Positions 22,436 to 28,139 of a DNA stretch of 28,139 nt are shown here, piece by piece (positions within the stretch are counted from its first letter, which is position 1; each line of letters opens with the position of its first letter). The stretch spans positions 1 to 28,139 of the forward strand of contig JAFREE010000237.1 of assembly GCA_019400425.1 (NCBI GenBank), given 5' to 3'. The DNA is from Hymenochaete sp. R1 (taxonomy: Eukaryota; Basidiomycota; Agaricomycetes; Hymenochaetales; Hymenochaetaceae). Made by a program: the position numbers and the translations under genes. Below the pieces are notes generated by a model. That model saw only the letters and a list, made by a program, of their open reading frames with translations, had not been told where the DNA came from and searched no databases.

Positions 22436-23285
22436 TCCGATCAATGTTCGAAGATATCCATTTGTAAAGCATCATTGATTTAATTCAACGCTACTTACTA
22501 CCCAACTAATGATGTAAGAAAAAAAAACGAAGAGAAAAGAGTTACTTTGTTAATCTATGCCAATGTGTGCATCAAACCGGTCAATACGACTACATGCGAC
22601 GGAACAAGAAATAAATAAGTAAAAGTACATGTTGCTCTTGAATGAGAACGCGAGGTGAGGCATTTGGCATTGTAATAGCGTCGTTTGTTCCGGGATTGAA
22701 GGGACATGGTGTGTGCGCATGTGCTAATCAAGACTGGACCGAGCCATATAGTGCCAGTAGTGATCGAAGCGTCTAGGGAATGAAAGGGAAGAACCCGAAA
22801 GAATGAATATTCGCAGATTGCCGCCAGCATCCTCGCAGACAATGTGAGCCGAGCCCGATGATTCGGTGAGAGGAGGACGGCGATGATCCCACGATTTCGC
22901 GACCGGGTCGGAAGCACTGCGACGCTTCTGTTAAAATGAGGAGAATGTAGAGGGAAGAAGTGAGTGAGGAAAGGTGGGATGAAAGCTTAGGGGGCGAGGA
23001 AGATATGTCGAAAAATTAGAGCATCAAATGATGTGAGGTATACAATGAAGAAATGATAAGATATATAGCCGAATTATGAAGAGACGTAGGCAAACGTGTT
23101 TTTTTTCTTCCGGCTCCAGCAAGGCTGATCTCTAGAATAACATATGAGAGAAGCCATCAATCGTTCATCGATGCGTCTGTAAGCTAGAGGAATGCAAAGG
23201 AGGGTAAACCTCGTCAATCAAGTATCCACACGATCACGATGACAGAGAGCGTGAAAAACTAATAGGGGCTGATAGGGACAAATGC
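22436..23285. other. Convergent 3' region, no gene recognised
   Basis: About 850 bases separate HEM14 (+) and the hydrolase-fold gene (-). A 120-codon open frame on the minus strand (22917-22555) has no recognisable motif and lacks a typical promoter, so it is not called. Purine-rich stretches and an A8 run near 22519 may belong to 3' ends. This is the second-longest unexplained gap in the window. Confidence 0.4.
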
Positions 23286-25562
23286 TTACAACCGGAGCTT
23301 GCTCATATGTAGCGTGTTGGAAATGAGCGCGGGCGCAAAACCGCCACCAGAACCCCCGACTGTCGCTTTTTCGACAATGTGCTTAGAGATGGTCGATCGT
23401 CGTAACCGCCCTGTCCTCGCGACTTCGCTTGATACGGGCTCCTGTGCGGAGAGGTACTCAACATTGCTCCGTCCTCGCGTTTTGCTTTCGGTCTGGCTGG
23501 CAAGCTTCTCGATAGCTTTGATATGGTCTTCTTTATTTAGCTCACTCAGAAGGTTGCCTAGAAAGTTTCGAAAGAAAAGGTCAGATTCGTTGATTTTCAA
23601 GAGAACGAAGTACCGACGTTTCGGGTTATCCTCTTCTGAATCACTCGGACTCGAGAACCAATGGTCGTCGTTACGCTCCGAGAATCTGATGCAAATTTAA
23701 TGACAGTTCGGTATGAAAGAGTACAATCGAAGCCCACACACCTGCGACATGGTCTTCCATCCATCCCTAGCGGTGAGAAAGCTTCTCGCTCGTCGAGCAT
23801 TTGTCGCCGCAAGATATCCGTTTGACTCTGCAAAATCTCCGGGCTCACGCACGAGAAGCTCATCGGACTGCTCGGATCCCGGTCGGCGATGCTTGTATCA
23901 CCTACTAACGCACCCAGCTTTGCGAGCGCCTTGCTCATGCGCGCACGACGATCAGGTGCGGTGATAGATACTGGTCGGGAATCGACGCGCGGCTTGGGCT
24001 GCCGCGACAGGAATTCTGCAACCACTCGGTTTACGACAGATGCGCATGTTGGGACAAGGGTGAGATATTCCGGAGACCCTGGCAAATGAAACGGGTTCAG
24101 TGTGCATGTCAAGGGAGAAAACGATGGCGCAGGCAGTGCGTTTGAATGTGTCTCGTACCTTTGATGGTATGGACACGGGCACGTCCCTCGGCATTCACGA
24201 GATACTGCGCAAGCCTATCAGCATACTTAACAGGATTTATACTTGTTCGGTCGGACTGGGTAGTTTGGAGAAGATGAGTGACCATGTAAGGAAAGAGAGT
24301 TAATTTTTATGTACCTGTATGATTAAGGTGGGTTGGATGATACAGGCAAGGACTGATTCTGATAGAGGCGTCCTCTAGAAAGTGGTTGCGTAAGTGGGCC
24401 TTTTTTATTAATGAAGAAAGGTCATGCTCACGTTCAGCACACAATGGAAGAGCTCGTAAGTGCGAGTTCTCCGCCAGGGGGGATAAAGCGTTGTCCAGTA
24501 AGCAACCAGTTCGTCGCGAAGCTCAGGTGTCCCATCCTGTAGTTCGAAAACGGTCAAACGAGCTACTGAATAAATGCAGTAAAATACAGCGCACCTTTTC
24601 CAAGAAAAGATTTGTTATCTGAGCAAAGGCATGGTCGAACTCGTCGAGATCTGCAGGGTGAGTCCACAGCTGGAGAACCTCTCCATACGTCTCGAACACC
24701 CATTCCAGTCTACGAAAAGGTTTTCGCATAAGAACGGGACACACGCGTTGGGCACGCTCCGGCCGGGGGTGGGGCGGAAGCAAAAAATTGCAAACTTACT
24801 CGGTTGGAGGTGGGACATTTACGAGAGTCAGGCTCAAGCACAGGTCGGGAAATCTGCAATCAAAATCGCATAAGTTTTCTTTCTTTCTTTCCCCACGCAT
24901 GGACGGAAGACGTAAGGAAGGAGTTTAACGAACAATGCTGCAAAGCGCAAGGCCGAATTTACGGAGATGTTCTCGATGGCGAGAACATGAACAGGCGGTA
25001 GACCCAGAGCCTAGCATTTCGGCAAAAAAGATGGAAATTAGAGTTGGTTGAGTTGGAAGCAAAGTCGAAGGACGGAGCGTACGCACCAGGAGAGCAAAAG
25101 CGATGTCTGCAGCATCAACCCATGTATCGTGCGCGCCACTGGGACGCGACGAGCTCTTGCCCGCGCACCGCATGTCGAGAGCGATCATATTATACCGCGA
25201 CGAGAGTCTTGGATCCTCAAACTGCTTTATGAGCCACGACGAGTCTAAAAATAGCGGATGAAGCCTTCGAAATTTCCGAGTTCCGCAAGGTGTCGCGCAT
25301 ATGAGCCACGACGAGTCTAAAAATAGCGGATGAAGCCTTCGAAATTTCCGAGTTCCGCAAGGTGTCGCGCAAATCGAGTCCAGTTCGAGTCAGACGGTTG
25401 CCCTATCCGTTAAGTACTCTTTGACACGCCACCTTTAACGCAAACTCACATGAGCAAGACAGGTTTGTCTGCGTCGAAGTCGCTGCACCCGGCAAGTTCG
25501 GTGCTCGTGCTGTACCATAGGGAGACGCGGTCATCTCTGGCAACGAAGTCTACGTAGGGCAT
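23286..25562 (-). CDS. Alpha/beta-hydrolase-fold protein, probably non-catalytic
   Basis: Eleven exons, in minus-strand order: 25562-25450, 25264-25087, 25010-24934, 24853-24800, 24709-24595, 24536-24432, 24374-24315, 24255-24159, 24078-23742, 23685-23618, 23557-23286. They give 491 residues. It starts MPYVDFVARDDRVSLWY. The fold's first half is visible: HPLFLDSSW (oxyanion-loop position) and YNMIALDMRCAGKSSSRP. Where GxSxG is expected it reads ENISVNSA (S113). The usual acid loop is SDRTSINP, with Thr at the Asp position. The segment expected to carry the catalytic His (KGSPEYLTLVP) has none. About 220 further residues have the block ADRDPSSPMSFSCVSPEI and a basic tail; I recall this block from uncharacterised agaricomycete proteins. 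The function is unknown. The exon 10/11 join (GTCGGT donor) is uncertain. A duplicated acceptor at 25336 would insert 24 residues. Confidence 0.75.
25228..25371. repeat. Perfect 72-bp tandem duplication across a splice acceptor
   Basis: Copies 25228-25299 and 25300-25371 are identical base for base. On the minus strand each holds the last part of intron 1 of the hydrolase-fold gene, its acceptor (exon start at 25336 in the first-read copy, 25264 in the second) and the first 36 bases of exon 2. The unit is 24 codons, so either acceptor keeps frame. Confidence 0.95.
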
Positions 25563-27032
25563 GGGCTTGTCGGAGCCAACTGTTGAACCAAGAATCAAGA
25601 AACGCAGGCGCCGGAAAGGAAAGAAAGAGTGAGAAAGAGAAGGGGGAAAAGACGGAGAGGAGGAAATGGATAAAGTTTAAGAAGGAAAGGAGGGCATGGA
25701 GAGGTCAAGGTCGCGATGGCAGGGTCAAACCGCTTGTTCGGTGGACGGGGCCCTCCCTCCTCCAGCCCCTCGAGGCTTCCAGGTTCTATTCAGAAAACTG
25801 TATTCGAGCCAGATCCGTCAAGTTAGCGAGCGCGAGCGTGGTTTCAATTTTATCCTGTGCAATTACATGTACATGCAAGTATTTCATTGGTGTGCCATTG
25901 AGTAACCGATGACGAGAAATGTTGTCTCAGACAACGTTTTTGTGTACTCTATTTCGATGATGCTGTTATGCTTCCGCGGGGAGTTTCAGTTCAGTTTCTC
26001 AGCTGGAGCATGGATGATGATGATCATACAAAAGAAGCAAGGTCGCAAAGCTACCCATGAAATCAGACTTGATATTAAACGCCTGCTTCTCGAACTTCTT
26101 CATCAAGCGTCGTGTGGCAACGAGGGTCCGTTCCGATACCTCGGGTGCTTTTTCTCTCTCTAATTCAATCAGAAACGCTAACATCATCATCGCTCTTGGG
26201 CCGTCGAGAGATGCACTGCGCTTGGACAGCAGAAACCGCTGCCAGACGCGCGCGCGGCGTCCATTTTCTTCCGTCTTCAGTGTATTAATATTAGCGTATT
26301 TTGACGATGCCGTCAGTCAACGGTCAGAAGGCGCCCTTCGCTTACGATATATAAATTGAGTTCCTTGACCTATTCATTGGATGCACATTTTTTTTCTTCC
26401 ATCCAGAAGCGCACAGATGTCAAACCTCGACGGACGTAGACCGACCCGTACAATTGGCGCTGTCTCCTTCATTCTTGCCTCAACTTTCGACATCGACTGA
26501 ATTGCACGATTGTATCGCCGTCACCTCAGGTGAGCCAAATGAAGATAGATGTATCGGTTCCCAGCCGACCGCATCAGGGGGAGGGAAACCTCAAAAGTTC
26601 GACGGCCCAGACACACTTGGGTAGCGGGCGGCCTGGAAAGGCGGGCCCATAAAATGTGAGAGTGAAAAAGTTCTTAATAGAGTATGAAGATAATGAGAAT
26701 TCTGCGAGGTGACTTGCTATCCTTTCCCGGTCCTGATAATTTGGCACAGTGAGGAAGTGGGGCACTGGGAGAAGAAAACTTTACAGCGAGGAAATTGCTT
26801 AGGCCTTTTAGATCGTGTAAAATGTCACGTGAGATAAAGAGTCTGCTGTATAGTACGCACTTCCATTTGCGGTAATGGGCCTGTTTGAGCGCGCCCTAGC
26901 CAATAGATAGATAGAGTCGGAAGGTGTGTACGGAGTTTAACAACATCCTCAAGGTGAGATTATGTTCGTGTGCATCGTGGAGAAAGCTATTTTTCACTGA
27001 CAATTCTCATTCCTGTCTCTTAGAAATCCGCC
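25563..27032. promoter_or_regulatory. Long divergent intergenic region between the hydrolase-fold gene and RPS7
   Basis: About 1.47 kb. Positions 25600-25710 are almost pure purine on the plus strand, so CT-rich on the minus strand, fitting the leader of the minus-strand gene. A TATA-like GATATATAAA lies at 26346-26355. It is followed by a CT-rich run and a 27-codon open frame at 26417-26500 with no known motif. On the minus strand 26190-25999 reads 63 residues of helix-prone, charged sequence (ELEREKAPEVSERTLVATR), also unassigned. Near RPS7 a CCAAT box lies at 26900-26904, with an ATAGATAGATAG run beside it. No gene is called with confidence. Confidence 0.4.
26954..27023 (+). other. Likely 5'-UTR intron of RPS7
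   Basis: A strong donor (CTCAAG then GTGAGA) at 26954 and a CTGAC branch-like motif with CTCTTAG at 27023 frame a 70-base intron ending nine bases before the RPS7 ATG. Introns next to the start codon are common in fungal ribosomal protein genes. Transcript data are needed to prove it. Confidence 0.6.
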
Positions 27033-27760
27033 ATGTCGTTCGAGCACAAAATTCTTAGGGTCGCGAACGCACCCAACTCACCTCCCAATGAGACAGAGAA
27101 GGCGGTAGCGCAGGCTCTCGTCGACCTTGAAACCAACGTCCCTGACCTCAAAGCCGAGCTCAGGCCTCTCCAAATTTCTAACGCGCTCGAGGTTGATGTT
27201 CGAGGAGGACGGAAAGCGATCGTTGTCTTCGTTCCTTTCCCGCAAAAGAACGCATTCCACAAAGTTCAAGCGAGGTGCGTCTACTGAGATGGAATTATGG
27301 CAGGGAATTTTAACAGGACTAACCGTTTCGAATGTGTTAGGCTTACGCGTGAACTCGAAAAGAAGTTCTCGGACCGCCATGTTGTGTTCATCGCTCAACG
27401 AAGGGTACTTCCCAAACCGACTCGTACCTCGCGTGTTAAGCAGAAGCGTCCGATGAGCAGGACATTGACGAAGGTGCATGAGGGGATTTTGGATGACCTT
27501 GTTTTCCCGACGGAGATCGTTGGCAAGCGGACCCGCTATGGTACTGACGAATCGAAACTTCTGAAAGTGTACGTGCCAGGTTTTCCGTAGTTTCCATTTT
27601 TGGGTTCTTGACGTTTTTCTTTTTGTGTCGATTGCACAGGTTCCTTGACTCAAAAGACTCGACGTCGCTCGAATACAAGCTGGACTCGTTCTCGTCCATC
27701 TACCGTCGGTTGACTGGAAAGGAGGTTGTGTTCGAGTTCCCTGTTTCTACTGGGGAGTAG
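27033..27760 (+). CDS. RPS7: Small ribosomal subunit protein eS7
   Basis: Exons 27033-27274, 27341-27568 and 27640-27760 (introns of 66 and 71 bases, both phase 2) give 196 residues, normal for eS7 (about 190-194). Diagnostic blocks are [12 protein letters not shown] with [48 protein letters not shown] with EIVGKR, and at the end [22 protein letters not shown]. The protein sits in the 40S subunit and is needed for its maturation. ATG 27033 has a good context (CCGCCATGTCG). A 5'-UTR intron and a CCAAT box upstream fit a highly expressed ribosomal gene. Confidence 0.97.
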
Positions 27761-28139
27761 GGGGTGGGATGTATTGTTGTTGTAGGATGTGTCGTGCAGT
27801 ACGATGGTTGTATGTCTTTTTTATGTTTCCATGCTTTCCAGATGACACCCGAAAAATGAAGATTGTGTGATGCATGTCGACTATTGTGTATGCATGAGTT
27901 GTTGTAAACTGCTCGTCGTGAAAGGAAAAGAAAACGTCGCAGTAACCTCGACCGGAACATAACCGATCGGATGAAACGGGAAGGGGTGATGCGGTCCTGG
28001 ATGAAACCAAGGGGAGACTGAATTGTGGAAGTGGACGTTCTCCATTCCATTCCTCCAAGCATTAAGGTGCAAGACACTACAAGTGTGCACCCCCCCTGTG
28101 ATTTCCTTTTAAGGGAATTCTGGGAGGGTGTTACACAAC
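27761..28139. other. 3' flank of RPS7, no gene seen
   Basis: About 380 bases after the RPS7 stop: first a GT-rich stretch typical of fungal 3' ends, then unremarkable sequence to the window edge. Open frames on the minus strand here show no motif. Confidence 0.45.

Noticed and set aside
22555..22917. 120-codon minus-strand open frame
   Set aside because: No motif or promoter, and its composition looks like chance opening in a convergent 3' region.
25583..25800. Lys/Glu/Arg-rich plus-strand open frame
   Set aside because: It is the translation of a polypurine tract that is the CT-rich leader of the minus-strand gene.
1..28139. tRNA, rRNA, snoRNA, CRISPR or intact transposon
   Set aside because: No cloverleaf B-box, C/D-box pair, regular spacer array, or transposase or reverse-transcriptase motif was found by eye.

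Overview
The window is nuclear DNA from a filamentous basidiomycete, most likely Agaricomycotina. Genes are dense and on both strands. Almost all are cut by short introns of about 40-90 bases with GT(A/G)(A/C/G)GT-like donors, CTNAY branch-point-like motifs and YAG acceptors. Promoters are CT-rich, and the proteins are clearly fungal. No bacterial operons, rRNA, tRNA, CRISPR array or intact transposon were found. Twelve protein-coding genes were rebuilt by following reading phase across introns. All exon joins below come from phase and family resemblance only, not from transcripts.

Left part (1-10600): a five-zinc-knuckle RNA-binding protein of the Air1/Air2 type (+, 145-2180); an unrecognised seven-segment membrane protein with a very long Ser/Pro-rich tail (+, 2852-5767); the THO-complex WD40 subunit THOC3/Tex1 (-, 6121-7603), divergent from a class I/II PLP aminotransferase (+, 7824-9331); and a small unassigned RRM protein (+, 9905-10594).

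Middle part (11150-18060): a 975-residue protein with an eIF4A-like DEAD-box fold whose catalytic motifs I, V and VI are destroyed, behind a 450-residue disordered leader (+, 11152-14471). It is convergent with the 16-exon Elongator subunit ELP2 (-, 14805-18055).

Right part (18060-28139): four consecutive genes with mitochondrial roles. These are an AcpS/Ppt2-type holo-ACP synthase (+), the Fe-S assembly factor IBA57/CAF17 (-), the cytochrome oxidase assembly factor PET191/COA5 (+) and protoporphyrinogen oxidase HEM14 (+). Next come an alpha/beta-hydrolase-fold protein on the minus strand (23286-25562), carrying a perfect 72-bp tandem duplication across a splice acceptor, and ribosomal protein eS7 (+, 27033-27760).

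Functionally, three genes concern RNA metabolism (Air1/2, THOC3, the dead DEAD-box protein), two concern translation (ELP2 for tRNA wobble modification, eS7), and the 18-22 kb block concerns mitochondrial cofactors. The most interesting items are the pseudo-DEAD-box protein with its 10-nt microexon, the exon/intron-spanning duplication in the pseudo-hydrolase-like gene, the orphan seven-segment protein and the mitochondrial neighbourhood.
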